From NCBI GenBank assembly GCA_021841795.1, contig JAKCDN010000060.1, positions 1 to 11,528 on the forward strand: a DNA stretch of 11,528 nt, read 5' to 3'. Below, piece by piece: positions 1 to 6,635 of this stretch. A program made the position numbers and the translations under genes. Positions within the stretch are counted from its first letter, which is position 1; each line of letters starts with the position of its first letter. The notes beneath the pieces were generated by a model. That model searched no databases, was not told the DNA's origin, and saw nothing but the letters and a program-made list of their open reading frames with translations. The DNA comes from Acidobacteriota bacterium. Lineage in GTDB: Bacteria; Acidobacteriota; Terriglobia; Terriglobales; Acidobacteriaceae.

Positions 1-3
1 CGT

Positions 4-32
4 TTGACCCTGCCGGTGGCTCTCACTAGACT
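4..32 (+). promoter_or_regulatory. sigma-70-type promoter for the secreted TPR protein gene
   Basis: A -35 box TTGACC (4-9) and a -10 box TAGACT (27-32) are separated by exactly 17 bp. The -35 matches TTGACA at five of six positions and the -10 matches TATAAT at four of six. Transcription would start near position 39-40, giving a leader of about a dozen bases that contains AGGG (40-43) just before the ATG at 52. The assignment rests on sequence match and spacing alone. Confidence 0.6.
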
Positions 33-51
33 TTGAGGCAGGGCAAATTTG

Positions 52-1869
52 ATGACCTCGCGTTCGGCACATTCGCTGTTTTTTTCTTCCCTTGCGGTTC
101 TGGCTCTGCTGGCCGGTCCCGGAGCCAGCTCCGCACGCGGCCAGGGTAACTCTTCGAGTTCTTCCAGCCAAAGCTCCTCCGCGGGTCAGATGTACACCCA
201 GGAAAAGGCGCCGTCGCTGATCGATCCCGCCGGGCCAACCATTTCGCTCATCAGCTCCGAGCCGGTATTCGTGATGGCTGCCGCGCTGAACGCCTGTGGA
301 TATAACGAGGGGCTGGATCAGAGTTCGCCGGTCCGCAAACGCATCCGCGACGAGATGGACCAGGTGTTCGCAAAGAGCGAGGACGCGCGGACCAAGCGCG
401 ATGCGCTCTGCCTTTATATTGCGCAGCACCGCATGACGGGCACGGAGCAGGACATCGCGCAATACATCTCGCTGGCGCTCTACGTGACGCCGCCTCCAGA
501 GATGGAAGTGACCGCAGATCTGACCGAGATGCCGCCTGACTCAACGCAGGTCGTCGAGATCATGCCCATCCTGCGTCAGTTTGCCGCCGCGGTCGATCTG
601 CATGGGATCTGGCTCACCGTGCATCATGACTACGACGAAGAGGCAACCAAGCTGCACGACGCCCTCTCTCAGATGATCGTGAACACCAATATCTACCTGA
701 AGATGCCGGCGGCAACCTACAGCGGCCGGCGCTTTATCGTGGTCATCGAGCCGCAGCTGTCGCCGTCCACGGTCAATGCCCGCATCTACGGCACCGATTA
801 CATCGTGGTCGTATCGCCGGTCAACGGCAAGATTCCCTTGACCGACGTGCAGCATACCTATCTGCACTACGTCATCGATCCGCTGCTCTACTCGCGGACA
901 AACGCGCTGCAACGCGAGGAGCCGATCCTGAAGGAAATTCGCGAAGCCCCGCTCGATTTCCGCTTCCGCTCCGATCCCACGACGCTCACGGTCGAGTGCC
1001 TGATCAAGGCGATCGAAGCCCGGATCATGGATACTGGCGTTCCCGAGTACAAGATCCCGGCTGGCATCGACCGCTCGCAACTGCCCCGCTACGAACATGA
1101 ACGCGAACTCTATCAGCAGAGGGTGGAGGCGGTGCGCTGGGCCGCCGTGCAGCACGATATGCGCCAGGGTTTTGTGCTGACTCAGTATTTTTACGACCAG
1201 ATGATCCAGTTCGAGAAGCAGCCCGCCAGCCTGCAGGACACCATGGGCGAGATGGTGTACAGCATGGACGTCGACCAGCAGGTGCACCGCGCGCGGCAAA
1301 CGGACTTCGATCAACAGGCCGACGAGGATGTTCTACAGCGCAGCAAGCCTCGGCAACTCACAGGGCTGGATTTGGCCGAGGCTCAGCTTTCGAACGGCAA
1401 TGTAGCCGGAGCCACCGCGATTGCCCAGAAGGTTCTGGCCAAGGATGCGGACTCTGTCGCCGCAGCCGATACCTCGCGAGCGCACTTTATTCTGGCACGC
1501 GCTGACCTGATGAGCGTGCACCCGGGCGAGTCGGAGGATGCAGCGGAAAAAACTATCGGCCTGGCGGTTTCGCAGTTCCAGAAAACCCTTGCTACCAGCA
1601 AGGACCAGCGGCTGCTGGCCTGGTCGCACATCTACCTGGGACGCATCCTGGACCTGGAGTGCAAGCGCGACCAGGCGCTGGCAGAGTACAAGGCGGCGAT
1701 GGCAGCCCGTGACGGCCAGCTCGACACGCGCATTGCCGCACAGCGCGGACTCAAGGCTGCCTACGGCGTAAAAGGACATGAGTGCGACGAGGACGCAGAC
1801 GATCAGCCGGCCGATAGCAGCGGCCCGGGCACAGCTGCTACGCCGACAAATACCCTGAAGCCGCAGTAG
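52..1869 (+). CDS. secreted protein of unknown function with HTYLH motif and C-terminal TPR-like repeats
   Basis: I do not recognise a named family. The frame also opens at TTG 49, but ATG 52 lies 8 bases after AGGG (40-43) and is preferred, giving 605 residues. Residues 1 to about 30 form a Sec-type signal peptide (SRSAHS, hydrophobic FFSSLAVLALLAGPGASSA), followed by a Gln/Ser-rich linker at about 31-46, so the product is probably periplasmic or exported. The central part (about 60-400) is mixed alpha/beta. It contains HTYLH at 268-272 followed by VIDP, which resembles the HExxH...NP helix of small metalloproteases but lacks the Glu. Residues about 435-575 are helical with TPR-like spacing (LDLAEAQLSNGNVAGATAIA; AWSHIYLGRILDLECKRDQA), suggesting a protein-binding scaffold. 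The acidic, Pro/Thr-rich tail looks disordered. It has its own promoter and sits 121 bp before rnc. Function is unknown; similar proteins in Acidobacteriota are expected but were not checked. Confidence 0.85.
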   Translation: MTSRSAHSLFFSSLAVLALLAGPGASSARGQGNSSSSSSQSSSAGQMYTQEKAPSLIDPAGPTISLISSEPVFVMAAALNACGYNEGLDQSSPVRKRIRDEMDQVFAKSEDARTKRDALCLYIAQHRMTGTEQDIAQYISLALYVTPPPEMEVTADLTEMPPDSTQVVEIMPILRQFAAAVDLHGIWLTVHHDYDEEATKLHDALSQMIVNTNIYLKMPAATYSGRRFIVVIEPQLSPSTVNARIYGTDYIVVVSPVNGKIPLTDVQHTYLHYVIDPLLYSRTNALQREEPILKEIREAPLDFRFRSDPTTLTVECLIKAIEARIMDTGVPEYKIPAGIDRSQLPRYEHERELYQQRVEAVRWAAVQHDMRQGFVLTQYFYDQMIQFEKQPASLQDTMGEMVYSMDVDQQVHRARQTDFDQQADEDVLQRSKPRQLTGLDLAEAQLSNGNVAGATAIAQKVLAKDADSVAAADTSRAHFILARADLMSVHPGESEDAAEKTIGLAVSQFQKTLATSKDQRLLAWSHIYLGRILDLECKRDQALAEYKAAMAARDGQLDTRIAAQRGLKAAYGVKGHECDEDADDQPADSSGPGTAATPTNTLKPQ

Positions 1870-1889
1870 CCCTTTTGCCGATGCAGGAT

Positions 1890-1913
1890 CCGCCGGAACG
1901 ATCCCCCCGGCGG
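1890..1913 (+). other. GC-rich hairpin between the TPR protein gene and rnc
   Basis: CCGCCGG (1890-1896) and CCGGCGG (1907-1913) form a perfect 7-bp stem with a 10-base loop, about 20 bases after the upstream stop. No T-run follows, so this is not a canonical intrinsic terminator. It could slow polymerase, protect an RNA end or be a chance product of high GC content. Confidence 0.35.
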
Positions 1914-1990
1914 CCGCAAACAGGACGCAGCAAGGGCAGGCCGGAGGATCGGAGATCTGCCGGGCCGGAATGCACTGGGAAAGGCGAACT

Positions 1991-2833
1991 GTGAACGAGC
2001 CACAAGCAGAATCGGGCATCAGCGAGCTTGAAAGCGCGCTCGGGCATGGCTTTGCTTGCCCGGGGCTTCTGCGCTGTGCGCTCACGCATCGCTCGCTCGT
2101 TCACGAACTGGCGCAAACCGATGGCGGCACGCAGGTTGCGCCCACTGAAGACAACGAGCGGCTGGAGTTTCTGGGGGACGCCGTGCTGGGCCTCGTGGTC
2201 GCGGAAGCACTCTACGCGGCGCATCCGGAGTGGCACGAAGGTGCGCTTACGAGGGTACGTTCCGGCCTGGTCAGCCGCGAACGCATGGCCCGGGTGGCAG
2301 AGGCGATCGGGTTGGGAAGACATCTCCGGCTGAGCCGCGGCGAGGAGCGCAGCGGCCTGCGGCACAAAAGCACCGTGCTCTCCAACAGCATGGAAGCCGT
2401 GATGGGCGCGCTCTATCTGGATGGCGGACTGGATGCCGTACGGGCCTTTGCAAACCGCCGTGTTCTGGGCGAAACCGTCGACCAGCTTGCGCTTCAGCTG
2501 CGCTCCGGGGCCGCGATGGGCAACTACAAGTCGGCGCTGCAGGAACGCCTGCAGGCATCGCGCGCCGGATCGCCGGTCTATCGCCTCAAAAGCGAGAGCG
2601 GCCCGGACCACCACAAGCGCTTCATGGTGGAGGTGCGCATCAAAAGCAATGATCCGGTTCACGGACAGCCGCTGGCCCGCGGCACAGGACGCACCAAGAA
2701 ACTGGCTGAGCAGGACGCGGCACGGCGCGCGCTGGAGGCATTGGTGAGAACCGAAGCCGGCAATGGCGGCCAGGTGGAATCCGCGCCCGGCGCTGAACCA
2801 GACGCAATGACCGGGGAGACGCAGACTCCATGA
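1991..2833 (+). CDS. rnc: ribonuclease III
   Basis: RNase III cleaves double-stranded RNA during rRNA maturation and mRNA processing and works as a cytoplasmic homodimer. GTG 1991 is preferred over ATG 1970 because GGGAAAGG (1977-1984) lies 6 bases upstream, while ATG 1970 has no close Shine-Dalgarno sequence. This gives 280 residues, longer than the usual 225-250 because of a C-terminal tail. The endonuclease domain spans about 10-160, with the signature NERLEFLGDAVL (55-66; E56, E59 and D63 match E. coli E38, E41 and D45). The second metal-binding segment is SNSMEAVMGALYLDGG (131-146): E135 matches the essential E117, but the position equivalent to D114 is N132. A double-stranded RNA-binding domain follows at about 177-253 with GTGRTKKLAEQDAARRALEA. 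The last 27 residues are polar and probably disordered. The stop overlaps the lepB1 start (ATGA), implying translational coupling. Family identity is secure; full catalytic activity is less certain because of N132. Confidence 0.96.
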   Translation: MNEPQAESGISELESALGHGFACPGLLRCALTHRSLVHELAQTDGGTQVAPTEDNERLEFLGDAVLGLVVAEALYAAHPEWHEGALTRVRSGLVSRERMARVAEAIGLGRHLRLSRGEERSGLRHKSTVLSNSMEAVMGALYLDGGLDAVRAFANRRVLGETVDQLALQLRSGAAMGNYKSALQERLQASRAGSPVYRLKSESGPDHHKRFMVEVRIKSNDPVHGQPLARGTGRTKKLAEQDAARRALEALVRTEAGNGGQVESAPGAEPDAMTGETQTP

Positions 2834-3642
2834 GCGCACCTGCACCCGCGCCACCACGGTTTCGGCCACCCGGACCCGTTGCCGAGTGGCGCTCCCATCT
2901 GCCCACCTTGCCCCAGACCCTGGCATCTCTGATGCAGACGGTGGTGGTGGCCCTGTTTGTGCTGACGTTCGTGGTGCAGCCGCTGCTGATCCCTTCTGAG
3001 AGCATGGAACACACGCTGCTGGTGGGAGATTTCCTGCTATTCAACAAACAGATCTTCGCCACACCGGGGCCGATCGGGCGCTGGATCTTGCCCTACCGCG
3101 ACCCGAAACGAGACGACATCGTCATCTTCCGGCATCCCTACCCACCCATGCTGATCAAGCGCGTCATTGGCGTGCCTGGCGACCGGTTGCGCATCGCGGG
3201 CGGCCGGGTTTCGATCAATGGCGTCGCCTTGAACGAGCCCTATGCGGCCTTCGAACCTGCGGCCCCGAACGCCGACCGCGACAACTTTCCCGGCAGCGCC
3301 TATCCAGGCCCGCAAGTCGATCCTGAGTGGTGGCGACAGATGCAGGACCTCACCCAGGACGGCGAACTGATCGTTCCCAGCGGCAAATACTTCGTCCTCG
3401 GCGACAACCGCAACCACAGCCTGGACTCGCGGTACTGGGGCTTCGTGCCTCGTGCCGCCGTGGTGGGCCGTCCGCTGGTGATTTATTTTTCTCTCCTTCG
3501 CACCTCTCCGACTGATCCGGAACCAGTCGCACAGACCACGGTACGACCAGCCGCGGATGATAGACTCGGACACGAACGGGAAATTGCCGAGGAGATCGAG
3601 GGTTTTGCACGCTGGGGTCGGATTTTTCGCGTCGTGCATTGA
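2830..3642 (+). CDS. lepB: signal peptidase I, first of a tandem pair
   Basis: Type I signal peptidase removes signal peptides from Sec and Tat substrates on the outer face of the inner membrane. The protein has 270 residues. After a Pro-rich cytoplasmic N-terminus comes one membrane segment (about 34-54). The catalytic Ser box IPSESMEHTLLVGD follows with nucleophile S58, then the general-base Lys box IKRVIGVPGD with K110, and box E-like GDNRNHSLDSRYWGFVP at 191-207. All residues of the Ser/Lys dyad are present. Between the Lys box and the GDNR box lies an insert rich in Pro, Asn and Trp (about 140-178) that lepB2 does not share. The C-terminus ends in ARWGRIFRVVH, echoed in lepB2. The ATG overlaps the rnc stop; GGGGAG (2813-2818) is the likely ribosome-binding site. 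Co-transcription with rnc is expected. An rnc-lepB neighbourhood is common in bacteria. Confidence 0.95.
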   Translation: MSAPAPAPPRFRPPGPVAEWRSHLPTLPQTLASLMQTVVVALFVLTFVVQPLLIPSESMEHTLLVGDFLLFNKQIFATPGPIGRWILPYRDPKRDDIVIFRHPYPPMLIKRVIGVPGDRLRIAGGRVSINGVALNEPYAAFEPAAPNADRDNFPGSAYPGPQVDPEWWRQMQDLTQDGELIVPSGKYFVLGDNRNHSLDSRYWGFVPRAAVVGRPLVIYFSLLRTSPTDPEPVAQTTVRPAADDRLGHEREIAEEIEGFARWGRIFRVVH

Positions 3643-3697
3643 TCCCGAATCCGGAGGCGACTGAAGATCGCCCAAATCCTCTGCAACGAGCGAATAG

Positions 3698-4546
3698 ATG
3701 ACGAAGAAGAAGACGCAGGCTGCAAAGGAAGTTACCGAACCGGCCCTGGAAACGGGCTCCGGCCCGCAAAGAACCGATGAAACTCCGTTTGAGGCATTGG
3801 CGAGCATCAGTTCGGTGCTCGTGATAGGGCTTTATATTCTTACCTTTCTTGCGCAGAACTTCGTCATTCCTTCCGGATCAATGGAAAAGACCCTCCTGAT
3901 CGGCGATCATCTTGTGGTCGATCGCATCACCTTGGCCCCGCAGGCGAAATGGATGCCTATCGAGCGGTATCGCGAACCGCGACGAGGCGACATTGTGGTC
4001 TTTTACAAGCCCGTGGCAGAGCCTCAGCCCGACGCCGATGGCAACCCCCAGTATCTGATCCTGGTAAAACGTCTGATTGGCGTGCCCGGCGATCATATCC
4101 ATCTGCACGACGGCATTGTGTACATTAACGGCGTCGCACAACCACAGCCGAAAGATGGCTCCAGCGATCCGGGAGCGGAGATCGATCAGGTCTTCCTCGA
4201 CGAGTTCCCGGCGATTCCACCCGCACAGGCTCCCAGCGGCGCAGAAACCGGAAGCTGGGCTGTCGATGAGCCTCACCATGTGGTCGATGGCGACCTGGCG
4301 GTTCCGGCCGGCATGTACTTCATGATGGGCGACAACCGTCATAACAGCCTCGACTCGCGCTACTGGGGCTTTGTGCCGCGGCAAAATATCGTGGGACGTC
4401 CACTGTTCAACTACTGGTCTTTCAAGTCCGCTGAAGGTGACTACGAACAAACCGGGCTGGGCGCGCGGATATCCTGGATGACCCACGTGGTCACACACTT
4501 CCTGACCGATACACGTTGGAGCAGAACCCTGCATGTAACCCGATAG
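3698..4546 (+). CDS. lepB: signal peptidase I, second of a tandem pair
   Basis: This second type I signal peptidase, 282 residues, begins 55 bp after the first. An in-frame TAG directly precedes the ATG, so no longer start is possible. The ribosome-binding site is weak (GAG at 3688-3690). A charged N-terminus (TKKKTQAAK) is followed by a membrane segment at about 38-57, the catalytic box IPSGSMEKTLLIGD with nucleophile S61, the Lys box LVKRLIGVPGD with K124, and GDNRHNSLDSRYWGFVP at 211-227. A different insert (about 146-200, rich in Pro, Asp and Ser) replaces the lepB1 insert. The tail TRWSRTLHVTR aligns with that of lepB1. The pair therefore arose by an old duplication and diverged mostly in the substrate-facing inserts, which suggests a division of client proteins. 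It is probably the last gene of the rnc operon, because a terminator-like hairpin follows. Confidence 0.95.
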   Translation: MTKKKTQAAKEVTEPALETGSGPQRTDETPFEALASISSVLVIGLYILTFLAQNFVIPSGSMEKTLLIGDHLVVDRITLAPQAKWMPIERYREPRRGDIVVFYKPVAEPQPDADGNPQYLILVKRLIGVPGDHIHLHDGIVYINGVAQPQPKDGSSDPGAEIDQVFLDEFPAIPPAQAPSGAETGSWAVDEPHHVVDGDLAVPAGMYFMMGDNRHNSLDSRYWGFVPRQNIVGRPLFNYWSFKSAEGDYEQTGLGARISWMTHVVTHFLTDTRWSRTLHVTR

Positions 4547-4555
4547 CGGCACTCT

Positions 4556-4619
4556 CGCAGGCCAACCGGGATTCCGCAATCGGCTCCCATAAACCGGTAG
4601 CCGCCTGCGTCCCTTTTCT
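4556..4619 (+). terminator. candidate intrinsic terminator after lepB2
   Basis: CGCAGGC (4556-4562) pairs perfectly with GCCTGCG (4603-4609), and inside it ACCGG (4565-4569) pairs with CCGGT (4594-4598). CCCTTTTCT follows at 4611-4619. The structure starts 10 bases after the lepB2 stop. The loop is long and the T-run short and interrupted, so efficiency is uncertain. Confidence 0.45.
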
Positions 4620-4636
4620 GAGTTCTGCCATCTCAT

Positions 4637-4642
4637 TAGAAT
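4637..4642 (+). promoter_or_regulatory. candidate -10 box upstream of the CcdC-family gene
   Basis: TAGAAT matches TATAAT at five of six positions and lies 91 bp before the start at 4733, just after the candidate terminator. A convincing -35 is absent; TTTTCT (4614-4619) is at 17 bp but matches poorly. The same TAGAAT hexamer lies before ribE, and TAGACT lies before the first gene. Confidence 0.35.
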
Positions 4643-4732
4643 AGAGATGTACGCACGCGGCTCCGACCTCTGTTCACCCTCTGCTGCGCTCCGGAGCTAC
4701 TAGCTCGCTGCAAACGAGGAAAGGCAAATTCC

Positions 4733-5233
4733 ATGATCTCGACTCCCGTCATCACGGCCGTGGTTTCACTTGGAGGCCTTGCCGGTGTGCTCATGTGGCG
4801 CGTGCGCGAGGGCCGCTCCGCGGTGACGCTCAAAAAGATCGTGATGCCCCCCCTTGGCATGGCCACCGGCTTTTGTATGTTTTTCTATCCGCCCACGCGC
4901 GTGCCGTTCCTCTGGGGACTCGGGGCGTTTCTTATTGGTGCCGTACTTTTCGCGTACCCGCTGCTGCTGACATCGGACCTGCACTGGCATGGAGGCGAGA
5001 TTCGTATGAAGCGCTCCAGTGCGTTCTTTGCTGTCATCATTCTGCTGGCGCTGGTGCGCTGGGCCGCGCGCGGCTACTTTGACAGCTTCCTCTCGATCGA
5101 GCAGACCGGCGCCTTGTTCTATCTGCTGGCCTTCGGCATGATTTTGCGCTGGCGCATCAAGCTTCTGCGGGCCTATCGCGCGTTGACGGCAGGCCCTGCC
5201 ATGTCTTCTCCGGAACAGGCCCCGGCGGAATAG
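4733..5233 (+). CDS. CcdC-family (DUF1453-like) multi-pass membrane protein
   Basis: A 166-residue integral membrane protein with four or five hydrophobic segments (about 4-22, 36-53, 57-79, 98-115, 124-140) and short loops. The segments KKIVMPPLGMATGFCMF (34-50), MKRSSAF (92-98) and QTGALFYLLAFGMILRWRI (124-142) match what I recall of Bacillus CcdC, a small protein named for its place beside the cytochrome c maturation gene ccdA. The biochemical role of the family is not established, and no cytochrome c or thiol-disulfide gene lies nearby here. The start is well supported by GAGGAAAGG (4716-4724), 8 bases upstream. A polar Ala/Pro tail follows the last membrane segment. It is read in the same direction as lepB2 but separated from it by 186 bp containing a terminator-like hairpin, so it is probably a separate transcription unit. 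Family call fairly confident, function not. Confidence 0.8.
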   Translation: MISTPVITAVVSLGGLAGVLMWRVREGRSAVTLKKIVMPPLGMATGFCMFFYPPTRVPFLWGLGAFLIGAVLFAYPLLLTSDLHWHGGEIRMKRSSAFFAVIILLALVRWAARGYFDSFLSIEQTGALFYLLAFGMILRWRIKLLRAYRALTAGPAMSSPEQAPAE

Positions 5234-5438
5234 CCGTCTGCATTCTACGCTCCATTCTCCTGCCGCTCACGCCCGTTCCCGCATCCTCTCTTCCTCGTTG
5301 CCATAGGTCGAAATTCCGAAGCACAATGCAAACCGCTTCGCCTCGCGATCGCGTCTCGAACCGCAGCTATGCCGTTATGAGACAATCAGGCAGCGTTAGC
5401 CATCCCCGGGCTGCAGCTTCCCTAAGAGGTCCAACATA

Positions 5439-5792
5439 GTGCCCCATACCACGGCGGTTCACTCCCTTACTTTCCGTGTAGATCGCAAAGACACCGTTAC
5501 GCTCGTGTATTGCCGCGGGCGGCTCGTCGCCGGGCTCTGCGGCGAGTTCTACGAGAAAATCGCCGCACTCATTCCAGACTCCCGGCGCATCGTCCTCGAT
5601 CTCACCGATCTGGCCTCGATTGACAGCATGGGCCTGGGCACGCTGGCACGCCTTTATGTCTCGGCCAAAGCCAAGGGTTCCTGCATCGAGTTAATCAACC
5701 TTGGCAAGCAGGTGCGCGAGATCCTGGGCATCACCAACATGCTGTCGCTCTTTGGCGATATGTGCGAGAAAGGCGTGTCGATGAAGTTCTGA
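5439..5792 (+). CDS. STAS-domain protein, anti-anti-sigma factor-like
   Basis: A 117-residue single-domain protein. GTG 5439 is the start, 8 bases after AGAGGT (5425-5430). It shows the STAS pattern: beta strands at about 9-28, helix, the strand RRIVLDLTDLASID (49-62), then SMGLGTLARLYVSAK and a final strand and helix (IELINLGKQVREILGITNM). This family includes SpoIIAA and RsbV, which bind anti-sigma kinases and are switched off by phosphorylation of a Ser next to the conserved Asp. Here the motif is D62-S63-M64-G65-L66-G67, so S63 is the only candidate acceptor, with Met in the position often occupied by a second Ser or Thr. No kinase, phosphatase or sigma factor gene is adjacent, so partners would be encoded elsewhere. 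It lies 205 bp after the CcdC-like gene and 59 bp before ribE. Domain call is secure; regulatory target unknown. Confidence 0.88.
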   Translation: MPHTTAVHSLTFRVDRKDTVTLVYCRGRLVAGLCGEFYEKIAALIPDSRRIVLDLTDLASIDSMGLGTLARLYVSAKAKGSCIELINLGKQVREILGITNMLSLFGDMCEKGVSMKF

Positions 5793-5839
5793 CGTGCACG
5801 CATGTGACCGCACACCGCATCTCCACTGCCCAATTCCCT

Positions 5840-5852
5840 TAGAATATCTTCA
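5840..5852 (+). promoter_or_regulatory. candidate -10 box placing the transcript start at the ribE ATG
   Basis: TAGAAT (5840-5845) lies 6 bases before the ribE ATG at 5852. With usual -10 to +1 spacing, transcription would begin at the A of the ATG, giving a leaderless mRNA. This fits the absence of any Shine-Dalgarno-like sequence there. No good -35 is visible, so this is a suggestion. Confidence 0.4.
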
Positions 5853-6526
5853 TGTTTACCGGCATCATTGAACAAACCGGCACCCTCGCCAGCCTTACGG
5901 AACGCGGCGGGGTACGCAGGATCACCGTTGAAGCGCCGGGCATTGCAGCGCGTCTGCGCGAAGGCGACTCGCTGGGGGTTTCCGGCGTATGCCTGACGGC
6001 TCTCGACGTGGACCCAACGTACTTCCACGCCGACCTGGCAAAAGAGACGTTCGACCGCACCTCCCTGGGCTTGCTTGCACCCGGCGCGTGCGTAAATCTG
6101 GAACTGCCTACCGCAGCCGGTAGCCCATTGGGCGGGCACGTGGTGCAGGGGCATGTGGACGGCACCGGCATTCTGACCATGCTCGATCCCGTCGTCCCTC
6201 AGGACAGCCCGAACTTCGACCGCCAGACCACTGACTGGACGCTCAAGGTGCGCGTGCCGCAGCACGTACGCCAGTGGATGGTGCAGAAAGGTTCGGTTGC
6301 GATCGAGGGAATCAGCCTGACCATCGCGGGGTTCGACGGCGAAGAGATCGCGATCGCGATTCTGCCGCTGACCTACTGGCGGACAAACCTGCACACGCTA
6401 CCGCTGGGTGCGCCTGTAAACATCGAGGCCGATGTGCTGGTCAAGTTGGCCGCAATGCAGATAGAGACGACCAGCAAACCAGAGTTCGAGATCACCGCCG
6501 GATGGCTCGCCGCCAACGGTTACTGA
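5852..6526 (+). CDS. ribE: riboflavin synthase, alpha subunit
   Basis: Riboflavin synthase catalyses the last step of riboflavin synthesis, dismutation of two 6,7-dimethyl-8-ribityllumazine molecules to riboflavin and the pyrimidinedione precursor, as a cytoplasmic trimer. The 224 residues form two lumazine-binding barrels. The N-barrel (1 to about 97) starts with the invariant MFTGIIEQTG, which fixes the start, and contains GDSLGVSGVCLTA (38-50) and ADLAKETFDRTSLG. The C-barrel (about 98-200) contains LGGHVVQGHVDGTG (93-106), KGSVAIEGISLTI (146-158) and LGAPVNIEADVLVKLA (185-200). The usual Asn in the N-barrel VNGVCLT motif is Ser (VSGVCLT). No Shine-Dalgarno sequence precedes the ATG. The gene ends in tandem in-frame stops, TGA TAA. 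No other rib gene is in the window, so the pathway is dispersed. The symbol ribC is used in some species. Confidence 0.96.
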   Translation: MFTGIIEQTGTLASLTERGGVRRITVEAPGIAARLREGDSLGVSGVCLTALDVDPTYFHADLAKETFDRTSLGLLAPGACVNLELPTAAGSPLGGHVVQGHVDGTGILTMLDPVVPQDSPNFDRQTTDWTLKVRVPQHVRQWMVQKGSVAIEGISLTIAGFDGEEIAIAILPLTYWRTNLHTLPLGAPVNIEADVLVKLAAMQIETTSKPEFEITAGWLAANGY

Positions 6527-6635
6527 TAAACAGACTGCAAGAATCAGGATTCAGTGGCCAGCAACCGTAGCAGCAGTGCGAGCGTACTGCATGCTGCCCT
6601 GTGCTCGGACCGGGTTCATTGGGTTTCGCGACAGG

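Noticed and set aside
1838..2926. Long open frame on the - strand (362 codons) opposite rnc
   Set aside because: It lies antisense to rnc and the lepB1 start, has no recognisable motifs, and is explained by GC-rich codon bias of the real genes.
3561..3566. TAGACT inside lepB1 as an internal promoter for lepB2
   Set aside because: It is within coding sequence and the 17-bp upstream position (ACGGTA) does not resemble a -35 box.
5344..5353. Palindrome CGCGATCGCG, with a related one at 6347-6360 in ribE, as a repeat element
   Set aside because: Two short GC-rich palindromes are not enough to argue for an element, and one is in conserved coding sequence.
6570..6597. Hairpin GCAGCAGT...ACTGCATGCTGC between ribE and the CapA-like gene as a bidirectional terminator
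   Set aside because: The stem is interrupted and neither strand has a T-run after it; the nearby GAATC-AG-GATTC is also too short to support a call.
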